Assembly (NCBI GenBank): GCA_025201365.1
Contig: JAIXMF010000013.1
Location: 310,001-374,000, forward strand
Source: Syncephalis plumigaleata
Lineage: Eukaryota > Zoopagomycota > Zoopagomycetes > Zoopagales > Piptocephalidaceae
Length of the DNA stretch: 64,000 nucleotides
Direction of reading: 5' to 3'
Positions within the stretch are counted from its first letter, which is position 1, and every line of letters begins with the position of its first letter. Made by a program: the position numbers and the translations under genes. The notes beneath the pieces were generated by a model. That model did no database searches, was not told where the DNA came from, and saw only the letters and a list, made by a program, of their open reading frames with translations. Positions 21,121 through 34,550 of this stretch are shown one piece after another.

Positions 21121-24100
21121 ATGTCAAATAGTAAGTAGCAATAGATCAACGCGACACCGTATTAAACGATACTTATGCGTTTATTCGTTCATAGGTGCAC
21201 CCATTGATATCGAGGCACAGATCAAGGCCCAGCAGGCACAACGAGAGGAGATTCTACGCGAACAACAGGAATCCAAGCGTGCAGCCTTGGTCGGTAAGAT
21301 ATCGTATGATCAGGATCTATATGGATCGGGAGATCGGTTTGAAGGCTACGATCGTTCGATTGCCGTTGGCGGTGGCGGTAGGAATGACGAGATCGACACA
21401 GAGATGACCGATGGTTATGGCTCAACTAAACGCGGTCTTTCCTCGTACACTGCACCGCGTCAGTATCTTGATGAAATTGCACGGGACGCCGAGGAGAGTA
21501 ATTTCGATCCGATGGCCGGCAGTGGCCCGTCACGAATCATCGATCGTGAAAACGACTATCATCGCCGTCGATATCAACGAGCATTATCGCCAGAACGTCG
21601 CAATGCATTCGCCAATGGTAGCGATGAGGCGGATGCCAATGGTGGCGAGGCACGCTCTTACGCTGAAGTTATGAGGCAAACGCAATTAGAACGGGAGGAG
21701 CTTGAGATTCGACGCAAGATCGCGGCCAAGGAGAAAGAGCGAATGGAGGCGGGATCCAATGGTACATCGCAGGATCGAGTAGAATCAACAACAACTGCTG
21801 CAGCACCCAAGAAATCTGAATGGGATGAAGATGACGACGAGATCGCGGCTAATAGACGGGCACAGGAGACGCGTAGTCGATGGGATGAGACACCGCGCGC
21901 AGATGGTGGCGAGGCACGTAAACGATCACGATGGGACGAGACACCGCGGGTAGGATTGGGCGTAGAGGACACACCTCGTTCCTCACGATGGGATGCCACA
22001 CCGCAAATGATGGTGGATGCCACGCCTAAACGATCACGATGGGACGAGACGCCAGTGGTTAATGCGGGTGGTCTTGGACTTGGTGCTGCTGCGGGTGCTG
22101 GTGTTATGGCTACACTCACTTCTGGTTCATTAGCTGGTGTAGCTCCGGAACTTGCTCAGCAACTTCGATGGGAACGCGAACTCGACGAACGTAATCGTCC
22201 ATTAAGCGACGAGGAATTGAACGCGCTACTACCGTCAACAGGCTACAAGATCTTAGAGCCGCCCAGTTCCTATGTACCCATCCGTACACCAGCTCGTAAG
22301 CTTACAGCCACACCGACGCCAATGGGTGATGCAGGCGGTTTCCTTATGCTTGAGGAAGGCATGACACCTAAGCCCGACATCCCAGTGGGTGAGATTCCAG
22401 GTGTGGGTGAACTGCCTGTATTCAAGGCCGAGGATAAGCAATACTTTGGCAAGTTGCTCGATAATCGAGATGACGCCGATCTATCCATCGAAGAGTTGAA
22501 GGAGCGTAAGATCATGCGTCTATTACTGAAGATCAAGAATGGTACACCGGCAATGCGTAAGACGTCACTGCGACAAATCACCGATAAGGCACGCGAATTC
22601 GGTGCCGGTCCTTTGTTCAACCAGATTCTCCCGTTGCTTATGTCGACATCGCTCGAGGATCAAGAGCGACATTTACTGGTGAAGGTGATCGATCGTATCA
22701 TGTACAAGCTCGATGATCTTGTTCGCCCGTTCGTCCACAAGATTCTCGTGGTAATTGAGCCCATGCTTATCGATGAGGATTACTACGCGCGTGTTGAAGG
22801 TCGCGAGATTATCAGTAATCTTAGTAAGGCGGCCGGTCTAGCAACCATGATTGCCACCATGCGACCGGATATCGACAACGTGGACGAGTATGTACGTAAT
22901 ACGACGGCACGCGCCTTCTCCGTTGTCGCTTCAGCATTGGGTATTCCCGCCCTACTGCCATTCCTTCGAGCAGTGTGTAAAAGTAAGAAGTCATGGCAGG
23001 CTCGTCACACCGGTATCAAGATTATCCAACAGATTGCCATTCTTATGGGATGCTCAGTTCTACCGCATTTAACGAATCTCGTCGAGTGTATCGGACACGG
23101 TCTCACCGACGAGCAACAGAAGGTGCGCACGATTACCGCGCTAGCATTGGCAGCCCTAGCCGAAGCGGCATCACCCTACGGTATTGAATCGTTTGGCTCG
23201 GTACTCGAACCGTTGTGGAAGGGTATTCACGTGCATCGCGGCAAGGGATTGGCGGCATTTCTCAAGGCAGTTGGTTTTATCACGCCGCTAATGAACGCCG
23301 AGGATGCCAACACGTACACGCAAAATCTAATGAAGATCCTGGTACGAGAGTTCCAATCGCCCGACGAGGAAATGAAGAAGATTGTACTCAAGGTGGTGAA
23401 ACAATGCGCTGCCACCGATGGTGTTCGTGCGGATTACCTACGCGAAGAGATTCTCCCCGAGTACTTTAAGAACTTCTGGGTACGTCGTATGGCGTTGGAT
23501 CGACGTAACTATCGCCAACTAGTGGAGACAACCGTGGAATTGGCGCAGAAGGTGGGCGTGGCCGATATCGTCACACGTATCGTCGACGGTCTCAAGGATG
23601 AGTCTGAGCCATTCCGTAAAATGGCCATGGAGACCATTGAGAAGGTGATATCCGAGCTGGGTGCCGCCGACATTGATCAACGTCTCGAGGAAGTGTTGAT
23701 CGATGGTATTCTCTATGCATTCCAGGAGCAAACGGTCGAGGATGTTGTCATGTTGAATGGTTTCGGCGTAGTGGTTAACGCGCTCGGTCTACGTGTCAAG
23801 CCGTACTTGCCTCAAATCTGCTCGACCATTTTATGGCGATTAAACAACAAATCGGCCAAGGTACGTCAACAAGCGGCCGATTTGATCTCACGCATTGCTA
23901 TTGTCATGAAAACATGCGGTGAAGATAAGCTGATGAACCATCTGGGCGTTGTACTCTACGAGTATCTAGGCGAAGAGTATCCTGAAGTACTAGCATCGAT
24001 TATCGCCGGATTAAAGGGTATCGTCAATGTGATCGGTATGACGAACATGACCCCACCAATTAAGGATCTATTGCCTCGTTTGACGCCCATTCTAAAGAAT

Positions 24101-25314
24101 CGACATGAGCGTGTACAAGAGAATGTAGTGGTAAGTGAATGATGCTGTATTGATACAATATTATTAGTTAATATTAACTAATAATGTATATTGATAGGAT
24201 ATTATTGGACGTATTGCTGATCGTGGTGCCGAGTTTGTTAGTGCACGCGAATGGATGCGTATTTGCTTCGAGTTGTTAGAACTATTAAAGGCACATAAAA
24301 AAGCAATTAGACGAGCATCCGTCAATACATTCGGTTATATCGCCAAAGCCATCGGTCCACAAGATGTGTTGGCCACCCTATTGAATAATCTCAAGGTACA
24401 AGAACGTCAAATTCGTATTTGTACCACTATTGCTATTGGTAAGTGATGAAGCTACAGTAATAATAGTTGCTAATGGTTAATATGCTATTCTATTCAGCTA
24501 TTGTGGCCGAGACATGTTCACCATTCACGGTGTTACCAGCATTAATGAACGAGTATCGTATTCCTGAATTGAATGTACAAAACGGTGTTCTAAAGGTAAT
24601 AGTCATTGTATATCTAATCGATTATTAAACGATTATTAATCTCTAGCTTGTATTATATCCATTCTAGTCATTATCATTTGTATTCGAATATATTGGCGAG
24701 ATGGGTAAAGACTATGTCTACGCCGTGACACCATTACTTGAAGATGCGCTTATTGATCGAGATTTAGTACATCGTCAAACGGCATGTGCTACCGTTAAAC
24801 GTAAGAAGGCATTCTATTTTATTTACTAGCAATACTAGATTGTATATACTAATGATTGGAATGGTCTGTTTTCTACAATTAGATCTATCCCTAGGTGTCT
24901 ACGGTCTTGGCTGTGAAGATGCTTTGATTCATCTATTGAATCATATCTGGCCTAATATCTTCGAGACGTCTCCACACGTCATTAATGCCGTATTAGAAGC
25001 AATTGAAGGAATTCGTGTCTCGGTAGGACCATGTGCCATTCTACAATATGTATTACAAGTAAGTAGTAATAATTGTGATCTGTATTGAAAGTGTAGCAAT
25101 TTATTAATCAATCTATTTATCTATTCCTTATTTGACTTGATTTATTACACTCTAGGGTCTATTCCATCCTGCTCGTCGTGTACGTGAAATCTACTGGAAG
25201 ATCTACAATAACATGTACATTGGTGCACAAGATGCCTTGGTAGCTTATTATCCACGTCTAGAGAATGACGAACGCAATTATTATGTGCGAAATGAGTTGG
25301 ACTGTTTCATTTGA
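21121..25314 (+). CDS. SF3B1: Splicing factor 3B subunit 1 (U2 snRNP, SF3b155)
   Basis: Scaffold of the U2 snRNP SF3b complex that clamps the branch-point helix. Seven exons: 21121-21130, 21195-24130, 24198-24438, 24498-24595, 24668-24800, 24883-25058, 25156-25314; 1250 residues, no frame break (human 1304). Seen: an N-terminal region with four RWDxTP repeats ([34 protein letters not shown]), the U2AF-homology-binding and cyclin/CDK-target type motifs, then the HEAT-repeat superhelix to the end ([20 protein letters not shown]...). Residues equivalent to human hotspots are unchanged: Glu622 and Arg625 in EYVRNTT, His662 and Lys666 in ARHTGIK, Lys700 in DEQQKVRT. A ten-base first exon is unusual but splices in frame. 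It is convergent with RPC34. Confidence 0.98.
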
Positions 25315-25489
25315 GCAGACTAGTTTTATTCTGTTTTGTTTTTCTTTTCGTTCACTTCTAATTCAACCTTATCGCAATAAACTAAAACTGTAACCAACGC
25401 GTATAATACTCGCAATTAGATGGAGAGATGGGACCATCTTCAGTACAAAAGGAGAAAACCTAAGTGCACAAGCATTAGCAACTACTTAA

Positions 25490-26999
25490 TCAAAAACTCT
25501 CTGAATAATTTGCTATGGTTGTGTCTGTGTATTCCTCCATTTGACTTACTGGGCATTTACCACATGGCGTATTCGTCCAAGGATTGCCTGATGCACGTTG
25601 ACGATCTCGTACCGCGCGATAAACCCAATCTACTCGATTTGCCTTGGATGAAACAGTATCCGATATATTATTATTGTTATTGCTGTTGTTGTTGCTATTG
25701 TTATTGTCATCATCATGTTCATCAGACATCATTAAATCCGGGAATATGCCATGAGGTGTGCATCGTTCAATTTTACCGTCTAATACGAGTACATCGAGTA
25801 AGCATTCAATGTCCTCCATGCCTAGAGCTACATTGCTAATTTGACGATCACTAATGAATTTAGAAATCTCGCGTGCCGATGGATAACCCGAGTAGTTGCA
25901 AGGGAAAACGGCATCGGCCGGTTGACGAGGAAAACTCTACAATGAAATGATTAATAATAAATAAGGTGAGATACACCACTTGAATGTACTTACTCGAGAA
26001 TAAATAAATTTATAACATTGACCAGAGAGTGTTTCAATGAAATCAACATCCAATTCTTGATCCGTAAACCATGGTCCACCAGTCACTTCCGTGGATGGTG
26101 TCAATTCAATTAACATGTACAATTTACGTGTAGGATTCTAATAAATAATATAATAGCAATAATTTAATACAGGATAGATCTATCATGTAGTAGTAATAAT
26201 AGTATTGATTGTCAACTTACTTTAACGGATTTCACCGATTTAATTAGATTCTTTTGTTCTAGCGTTTTTATACAACGAGATACCACTTGTTGATGCAGAT
26301 TGGTACGTATCTTTATCGTCTTAGTCCATATGCCTAATTGCATTTAATTATCATGAATATCAATTACTAGTCTATGTGATGGTATAGTAATCACCTTCAT
26401 TGTCGGCATTCATGATTTGCTGATAGACAAGTCGTTCATCTCCATTAAGCGATGCCATTCTATTGCAATTAGAGGGAGTGATTTAGTTGTAGATCTGTAT
26501 TACACGTCTATTTCATGGATTAATAAACAACGATGTTCACTTACTTACTCATGGTGTCGAGTTGAACTGCCTTGTAGGCGAACGAATCTTGATGTTGCAA
26601 CAGTTGAATCATACCCTAATTAAATCATGAGTGGATACAATCATTTACTACTAAGTTAGAATTGCTTATTTGCTTGTTTGCTCGCTTACCCGTCGAATCA
26701 TCAAGTTAATCGCGTCCACTCGTTGCATATCAGGGATATGGCTCATGGCCACATCCACATCCTTGGTTGGAATACCCTGTAGCGATCAGCATAGAACGAA
26801 TGTGAAAGAAAATACGCCAAATAAACACGTTCAAGTCAGTATCAATCGTATGCTTGCCGGTCAAGGCCACGTTGCTTGTCGTATAGAAGCGATACGACAA
26901 CGTTTAATACACGTGTCAACGCGTGCTTTAAGATTAACGACTTACATCAGGATGCTGTTGAATAAATCGATACAATGTATCGACGTGTGAAGTAGCCAT
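25490..26999 (-). CDS. RPC34: RNA polymerase III subunit RPC6/RPC34
   Basis: Subunit of the Pol III-specific heterotrimer that contacts Brf1/TFIIIB and helps open the promoter. Start ATG 26997-26999 (MATSHVDTLYRFIQQHPD). Seven exons can be joined on the minus strand, including 26946-26999, 26690-26776, 25994-26137 and the last 25490-25936. Winged-helix repeats are recognisable: IPTKDVDVAMSHIP, ERLVYQQIMNADNEGIWTKT, then LEQKNLIKSVKSVKNPTRKL and TPSTEVTGGPWFTDQELDVD. The C-terminal iron-sulfur-type cysteines are in CNYSGYP and TPCGKCPVSQM. An N/D-rich insert, from an ATT repeat, sits before the final cysteines. No frame break seen. Its 3' end is 175 bp from SF3B1, tail to tail. Confidence 0.95.
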
Positions 27000-27978
27000 T
27001 ATGCCACGATTCGTTATAATTGCTCAGATTCCTTTAGATGTTTGCTTAGTAGTATAAGAGCGTACCCACTAGTGAGTTGCACTATTGGAATCTAAAAAGA
27101 AAAACGTTAAAAAACAACAATATGCATACAAGTGTAAACAGTACTGATTAAAAATGGGAAAATAAAACTTTTTGTAATGCCAGTTTCTAACTACATAACC
27201 AAACGAGAATGCCTAGTAACTTAACAAACAAACAGACATACACATCACATCACATCACATCACATTATCTTCATTATATCGCCTCTAACCAATGTGACTG
27301 AACATGTGCCTATCATCTGGTGCATGGTTAATGATATGTATGTATGTATGTATGTATATAGATGTGTGTATGCATATGTATATGTGTATACCGCATTCAA
27401 TCAATGATAGTAGCAACAGTAGTAGTAGCAGTTGATTGTGTCTCCTTCCTTTGTTGCTCCCCAAAAAAGCCGTCCTCTCGTGTTCGCTTGTTCTACTTAC
27501 TACTGTTTTTACTGTGTGGCGTGTATGCTATCACCCATAAAAATAGTGAAATGATGTGAGAGTGGACAACTGGCCATTCGATGACTCCGCATTATCATTC
27601 TTACTCCTCTGTTACTCAGACTCGTCACTTCTTCCTTTACTTACTTATCTGTATCTCACTACTTCTACTATTTTACTAGTAGCACTACGCATATACCGTC
27701 ATTTCCACGTCAGAAAAAAGATATATTACCCGCTATCGGCACTATTAGGTCGGACAAATTATTCAAAGTGTTGCGGCACATCTGTTTCTTGTTTCCGTCT
27801 TCTCTTTACCTGCTCATCTCTATTTCGCATCTCGCCACAACGTACTATACGAGTGCTTACTCGACAGACTCGTAGGCTATCCAACTATCTATCTCCTATT
27901 CAATATTTAGTATTTAGCAGGTGTGGCCGTTTATCATTGTTATTGTTATTAGTACGGTAACGAGCCTGCCTATTCGTC
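27000..27978. other. Divergent intergenic region between RPC34 and OSH3
   Basis: 979 bases serving two divergent starts. It contains a (CACAT)n run at about 27242-27266, a (TATG)n run at about 27338-27358 and a long pyrimidine-rich leader before OSH3. The open frames at 27362-27559 and 27556-27960 are low-complexity and unsupported. Confidence 0.5.
27242..27266. repeat. (CACAT)n pentanucleotide repeat
   Basis: About five cacat/catca units in tandem in the divergent RPC34/OSH3 region. Confidence 0.85.
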
Positions 27979-30900
27979 ATGCAAGAAGTGGAAGTGCCAC
28001 CACGCGATACGTTCGCTCATTATGTTTATGTGGAGAGACCGCAGCGTAATCTACTCTGGTGGTTCAATACGAAGCGACACAATATCGCTTTTGGTCTCTA
28101 CTATCTACCGGGTCAAGTTGAAGGAGCACAGGTTAAAGCGGAACTAAAGGATGATCCGACATCCTCTATCAACCATGCTAATACTAGTAACAATGCCGGT
28201 AATTTAACTCAAAATGGTCTAGCCGTTAGTGGTGGCCATCAAGATCCAGCCTCGCTCACTACCTCCACCGTAGATGCTAATCGTACACTAATGCCTATTG
28301 CGTCACGTATGGGTAGATCCACCTCGATGTCCATTCCTTCTAATACAAGTAACGATGAACTAATGGCATCTGGACATAAGCATGCTCGTAATCATCGTAG
28401 TGGCTCGAGTGTGTCATCCATGGCGTCAACCATCACTCAAGGTCAGTATCGCTCAAGTTCACCTACCAATCTATCGATAGATCAGGGCAATGCTACGATT
28501 ACAGCGGCTGGATTAGCACGAACACCTACTGCAGCTGATAGTGTAGCGAGTACTCTTCACACGCCACTAGGTGCAACGAATGACACGACTGCAACAATGG
28601 CGAATACATCGCAAATGGGACAGGCACCTATCACAATTTCACGCACTGCTTCACCGGCTGCGTCGATTGTTTCGGCATCGGGAGTGGTTGCTCCGTTAAA
28701 TGGATCGAATTCGCCCAACTTGCCGCCACCACCTCCAACACCGACTATGCGTAGTCGACAACGAACTAACTTCCGACCTAAGGACCCGCGGATGGTAGAA
28801 CTCATGCCTGTGGAAGTATGCGAATCCTCTCGACGTACCATTCGTGGTCAGTATGAAGTCAAGGAGGCCGGTACTTATGTATTTATCTTTGGTAGGTAAC
28901 ATTCGTAACAACTTGTTATAATTATAGCTGTCTAATGAAACATGCGCGCATATATATATATATATATATATATGTAGACAACTCTTTCTCCTGGAATACT
29001 ACAAAACGTCTCACATTCTTTGTGGCAGCCAAAGATGGTGAGTAGTCACTATGACCGTCATAATTGCCTGGTTTATACTAATTATATAATAATAGGCTCG
29101 TCGGAACCAACGGCTACGCTTGACTATGCAGGCTGGGTCTTGAAAAGAAGCGTAAAATGATGCAAGGTAGGTAGTGAATGACAAGTGGATTGCCATTTAT
29201 TATAGTCTCATATATCGTCATAAATATGTGTATAGGATGGGCTAAACGATGGGTACAGATCGAAGATGGCGTGCTATCCTATGCCAAATATCCACACAGC
29301 GCTAGTCGTGGCACAGTTCGTATTGCGCTGTCCACCATCTCAGTAGTTCCACAACATAGAACAATTCATATTGATTCCGGTACATCGACCTATCACATGA
29401 AAGCCATTAATGATGAGGATTTCAAACAATGTGTCGGTGCATTACGACGTATAAGGCATTATCCAATTATGTACTGTGGATGACAATGAAGAAACGGTAG
29501 TATGGATGGAAGTATCCACCGTCATCATAACAAGTCGTCGGTTTCCTCGAATGACTTGCGTGTGGCCACGCTAAGATCACAGCAAACGGGTCTACTAGCT
29601 GGTATAGCCCGAATGAAACGGGCGCATCCACCTCATCGATCGAATGGAACTCGAGAATATAGCGGTAATACTGAGTGCAACGGCGCGTGCTTCACTCGAT
29701 GACTCCTCGTTAGCATTGAATGCCAGCGGTAATAATACGTCATCGCAACATCATCGTGCATCAGCTTCAATATCGTCGACATCATCACAGAAAGCGAATT
29801 CATCGAATAAAACGGGAGGCAAACTACGATTTTCATTTACACCTAACAAAGGTAAATACATATTTTATTAATCTTCTTAAGTATTAACTATTATTTGATG
29901 AATTAGAAAAACGCGATTCTACAACGCCTAATGATCCTGCAACTACTTCTACATCATCATCATCATCATCGGATACAGAAGGCACGCTAGTTCTATCAAC
30001 GAGTGTATTGTCAAAGCTTAAACTATCGCTTGATCTTATTCGCCGAGAGAATAAACAGCAATGCGAGCTGTTGCAACAAGCCACGCAATGGCGTTTGTTG
30101 GCACAAAGTGAAATGGAGAAATATCGAGCCGAGATCAACGAGCTACGCGGACAACTAGGACTTGAGTCGTTGCCACCGTGTTCGGCCGATGAATCAACTG
30201 CCACGCTATTTGATCCAGAGTCTACGTGGAATACGAGTATACACAGTAGTATAGGCCCTGGTGGCAATGATTCACCAAGCAGTTTCACGTCTAGTACTTT
30301 GTCACGTCGTGTAGGCGCTGGTAGCAATAATTCACCGGGCAGCTTCGCATCAAGTACTATGTCACGTCGTATATCGGTGATGAGCACCGCGTCAAAAGCA
30401 TCCGACATATTCTTCGATGCCGAGGAAGATATTATCCTGGCCGATGATTCCGATTCAGAATCCGGAGAGGAAGTGAGTCGCGATGAAAACGGTCAGGAGC
30501 AGATGTCTAATGCTACATTCCAGTTAAGCGATATCGATAATGACGACGATGACGACGATGACGAGGGCATGATAGAACGCGTGGAGGAAGCGATCGTCGG
30601 CGTGGTAACCACGACTGGTGGCAGCATTGTTGGTCGTCGATCTAGCGTGGCACCCTCGCAGAGTAGTCGTGCGACGGGTAAACGACAATATCAGCGTGCA
30701 TCGCGTATCTTTAGTGATGCTAATCAAGTGTGCTATCCTCGGATAGTGTTAATGAAGCAGATGACACTGTCGATGCGAATGCTGAGGTTGCAGCTGACGC
30801 GACACAAGTGAAACGATAGGACAAGACGCGATAGTAAACTTTGAGCGTCGTGTCCAATTGCCAGCTCCTACTTGTGAAACCGAGATTAGTTTCCTTTCAT

Positions 30901-32251
30901 TGCTACGCAAGAATATCGGCAAGGATCTTCGACAGTTGCCATGCCTGTTGCCCTTAACGAACCCATTAATTTATTGCAAAAGCTATGCGAGGAATTGGAG
31001 TATAGCGAATTCTCGATAAGGCTAGCGAACAAGCTGACTCGTTGGAGCGTCTCCTCTTCATCTCTGCCTTTGTTGTCTCAGGCTACGCATCCACTCAGTA
31101 TCGTAGCACGCGTAAACCGTTCAATCCATTGCATGGTGAAACGTACGAATGTGTACGCGAAGATAAAGGTAAACTATTCATTAATAATGAATAACGGAAC
31201 ATTAACAATGATGTAGGTTTCAAGTTTATCTCGGAAAAAGTCAGTCATAATCCACCTATTATGGCGGTAAGTTATTATGAAATTGTATTCATCTGATTCC
31301 ATTATTAATGTAGCATTTATATGTACATACATTAGTGTCATGCTGAATCGGAAAACTTTATCTTCCATCAAGACTCAAAGTTAAAGAGTAAATTCTGGGG
31401 TAAGCATTTGATTGCACAGCTGTGTGTTTATTTATCATACTAATTGTTACTATATTGTTATTAATGCTATCATTCGTCATAGGTAAATCAATGGAATTGA
31501 GCCAAGTGGTACAGTTCACATTACACTGCCCAAATGGAATGAGCAGTACACGTATTGTAAGCCGGCCACCTGGATGCGTAACATGCTTGCTGGCAATCGA
31601 TATCTAGAGCATTCGGGTGAAGTACGCGTGCAGAACCATACCACCGGTGAATACTGTCTATTGAACTTCAAGGAGGGTGGCATGTTTAGTGCAAGCACGA
31701 ACGAAGTAATTGGTACAGCCTATAATGCCAAGGGCAAAAAGGTAATGATAACGATGTTGATATCATCATGCGTTTATATATGTGTATTAATACGACGATA
31801 ATATGATAGGTCATACGATAAATGGTCGCTGGACGGAGATCATGTATCATGAACGCGAGAAGAACCAGTTGAACGTGTTATGGCGTGCAGAGCCACCACC
31901 AGCTAATCATGAGGCACAGTACGGATTTACGACATTCACTGTGCAATTGAACGAGCTGACACCGGATCTACAAGTACCGGGTGTACTGCCCATCACCGAC
32001 ACACGTCTACGCCCCGATCAGCGTGCCTACGAAGAAGGTCGAGTCGACGAGGCAGATGCACTCAAGGCCGAGTTAGAAGATGCTCAACGACAACGTCGTC
32101 GTCAAATGGAAGCATCCGGTGCTCATGGCAAACTCAATGGTTTGAGCTAAAGAAACATCCCAACTGTAAAGAACCATGCTGGCAGTATACAGGTGGTTAC
32201 TGGGAGACACGAGAAAAACGACAATTTAATGCTATCCATCAATTATGGTAG
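27979..32251 (+). CDS. OSH3: Osh3-type oxysterol-binding protein (GOLD, PH, FFAT, ORD)
   Basis: Lipid-transfer protein acting at ER contact sites. Start ATG 27979. Order: GOLD domain split by a long S/T-rich insert (YVYVERPQRNLLWWFNTKR, later GQYEVKEAGTYVFIF); PH domain about 29110-29460 (RWVQIEDGVLSYAKYPHS); coiled coil about 30010-30160; FFAT-like VAP-binding motif DIFFDAEED near 30405; C-terminal lipid-binding domain about 30840-32251 (CETEISFLSLLRKN, HGETYECVRED, GGYWETREKRQFNA). The family fingerprint EQVSHHPP reads EKVSHNPP. At about twelve places (near 29139, 29450, 29472, 29501, 29609, 29643, 30740, 30809, 30938, 31007, 31492, 32138) the frame slips by one base, always as if one base were missing, while protein similarity and splice sites stay intact. 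It is therefore either an assembly artefact or a very recent pseudogene. The family call is secure. Confidence 0.92.
28948..28974. repeat. (AT)n run in OSH3 intron 1
   Basis: A run of about 13 AT units inside the first intron of OSH3, between the donor after ATCTTTG and the acceptor before ACAACTC. Confidence 0.85.
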
Positions 32252-32263
32252 TCATTCTATATA

Positions 32264-32332
32264 TATATATTTATTACTTTCTTATACATATTAGAATATT
32301 ATTGTTATCAATATATATATATATATATACAC
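32264..32332. repeat. (TA)n runs between convergent genes
   Basis: Two short TA-dinucleotide runs in the 227-bp convergent spacer between OSH3 and the minus-strand 7TM gene. Confidence 0.8.
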
Positions 32333-32478
32333 GCAAATATATTTAATAAATATTCGTAAGCAATGCTTCATGCTGAGTAGAATCAGGGATCCTTTATTCT
32401 TCCTATTAACAAAATAATCATGACACTTTCACGACAAGTAATATATACACAAATTAATGATTATGATAGTAAAGCTAA

Positions 32479-34550
32479 CTAGTCCTTGGATGTCCTATTA
32501 GTTTTCATGCTTATCTTGATCGTCCTTCCAGTTAATTTCCTATCTGATTTGATTGTTTGCTTGGTCGATTTCTCTTCTCCTCCTCCTTCTCCTCTTCCTT
32601 CTTCTGCTACTAGAGTTGGCGATGTTAATGTTGTTCCTTTGAAAGCAGTGGTCCTCGCGACTGTAATCATATCGTTAAACGTGGTCATTCCAGCTAGAGG
32701 TGCCGCTCTATCCTTTTGTTCTTTCTCTTTGGCCACTCACTCCCAGTACCGCCATGAATACGAGGGCACGCGACAAATAAGTAACATCAAATGCAAACTC
32801 CATACGGAATATGGCTTCTGGATACCACTAAAATCGACTGCCCTTGATATTGATGCGCATAATAAAAGCACGAGATAAACCAGGAATCCCATTAGTGCAA
32901 AGAATGCCAACTATCATAGTATAATCATATGCGCATAGTAGGTTAGAAATGCTCATGGAGATATTTGTAATGATGCTCCTCATTCACCTGTAAAAGTCGA
33001 TAATACCCGACTGGATGTCGTCTTAATTTATATGCATGGGTACCAAACCATATGGCTAGACATGATGTAATATTTATGCTTAATTAATCGTATACTTGTT
33101 CCGCTACCCGTAAACTTACTGAAACCGGCAAACATTGCAGTGTCTAGGGCAAGTATCGTAATCATGTAAGGACTGGCAGAATCAATACCACGTTTAATTT
33201 TGCTTTCATCGAACTTTATCTCGAGGAATTTAGTTATAATGACAATCATATAGATGGTACGGGCTATATTCGCCAGGAGATCAATAATGACGAATACTCG
33301 AAATATTATAATTGATCGTTTTGAGAAGAGATTACTGCCAACAATCGACCTAAATCATTGATATATTACGATAAGCATGATTGCTCAATCATCTAGTATG
33401 TCAAGTAAACTAGTATACTCACCAATGCCACAGTATCAAATCGAATGGAAGTTTGGATAAGAAACTGCAAACAAAAGCCACACCATCCAAGAGTATTGGG
33501 CTATTGTATCCCCAAAATGAATCAATAATGCTAATAACACAAATGAGGGAGTTAACTTGAATGCGTATCCTACTTGCAATAAGCAACCTACAAATGCTGA
33601 AAGCCGTGCTAACCAGGAATGACCACATAAGCATGTTGAACTCCAATTCCTTATAATACCACAGTACTATGACACGAATCCATGCGTATAAAAGCACTAG
33701 TGCCGTCTACAAACATCGGTTAATACATTTAATATCCCTTCGAGTTTTCATTACGCTTACTAATGCTAAAAACAACCCTTTGTAGACTTTCGTTCTATGG
33801 ATAAAAATTCACCATTCCAAGTTGGATCGTTGTCTCCTAGTAGTCAATTAGCATTATGTAAGCATTGTAAATGATACTATTTACTTACCTAAATCAACCT
33901 TATATCGAAAGTAGGGTATTTAGTACTATTAGATTGGAGTAAAGAAGGATTGGTATATATTGATTTTAAATCCAGTACTGCAACATCACTCAGAGTTGTT
34001 CGCATGTGGTTTTGAAGTGGACTAAGCGAGTTGTATATCAAGTAGTCGTCCCCCAACAAAGCACGATCATAAAGATCAGATGTTAATATATAAAGGTTGA
34101 TACCGGGAAATCCTGCAAGCCTTAATCCCATTTCCAGTTTATCAACCGATTGCGCAATCTGTACATCATCATTAGCACGTCAATTGTGTCGTAACATAAA
34201 ATGCCTACATCTTTGCCTGTGTCCCATTTACAATCATAACCAGGAATATAATGGAATATTAATGCAAGATCAGACGAGTTTTGTGCTAGTTTGCCTATTT
34301 TCTGAAGCTCCGGATCAGTAGAATTGACTGGAAAGAAATCACACGGCTCACGAGCTTCTGCATTTTGGATTCCCCAAAGGAGGCAATCCCTTGATGCACC
34401 TGCTTGCTATGTGACGAAGGAAATAGTCATACGAATCATAGTAATTTTTTCATTGCATTGAAAATAAAATATACCGCTAACACCATCTAAATACTGCACT
34501 AACAGCAGTAGTGTTGATAGTAGCAATGCATAGAAGCTCAGGATACGCAT
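32479..34550 (-). CDS. Signal-peptide protein with ectodomain and seven predicted TM helices
   Basis: A multi-exon membrane protein of unknown family. Start ATG 34548-34550; exon 1 (34475-34550) encodes a signal peptide (MRILSFYALLLSTLLLLVQY). Next comes a Cys-containing ectodomain of about 190 residues (DCLLWGIQNAEAREPCDFF, HYIPGYDCKWD). Then hydrophobic segments follow, e.g. TALVLLYAWIRVIVLWYY, LMWSFLVSTAFSICRLLIAS, SIIIFRVFVIIDLLAN, YMITILALDTAMFAGF and LAFFALMGFLVYLVLLLCAS. Layout resembles receptor-like proteins with an extracellular domain plus 7TM core; I do not recognise the family. One-base frame slips occur near 34158, 33900 and 33795, and an in-frame TGA at 32737-32739 separates the core from a charged tail ending at 32479. 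The true end may be either. Confidence 0.65.

Noticed and set aside
27362-27960. Two plus-strand frames upstream of OSH3
   Set aside because: Hydrophobic low-complexity translations of a pyrimidine-rich leader, with no similarity to known proteins.
29100-32251. OSH3 as an old pseudogene
   Set aside because: Splice sites, codon-level similarity and domain order are intact and every lesion is the same one-base type. This argues against long neutral decay, though a recent pseudogene is not excluded.
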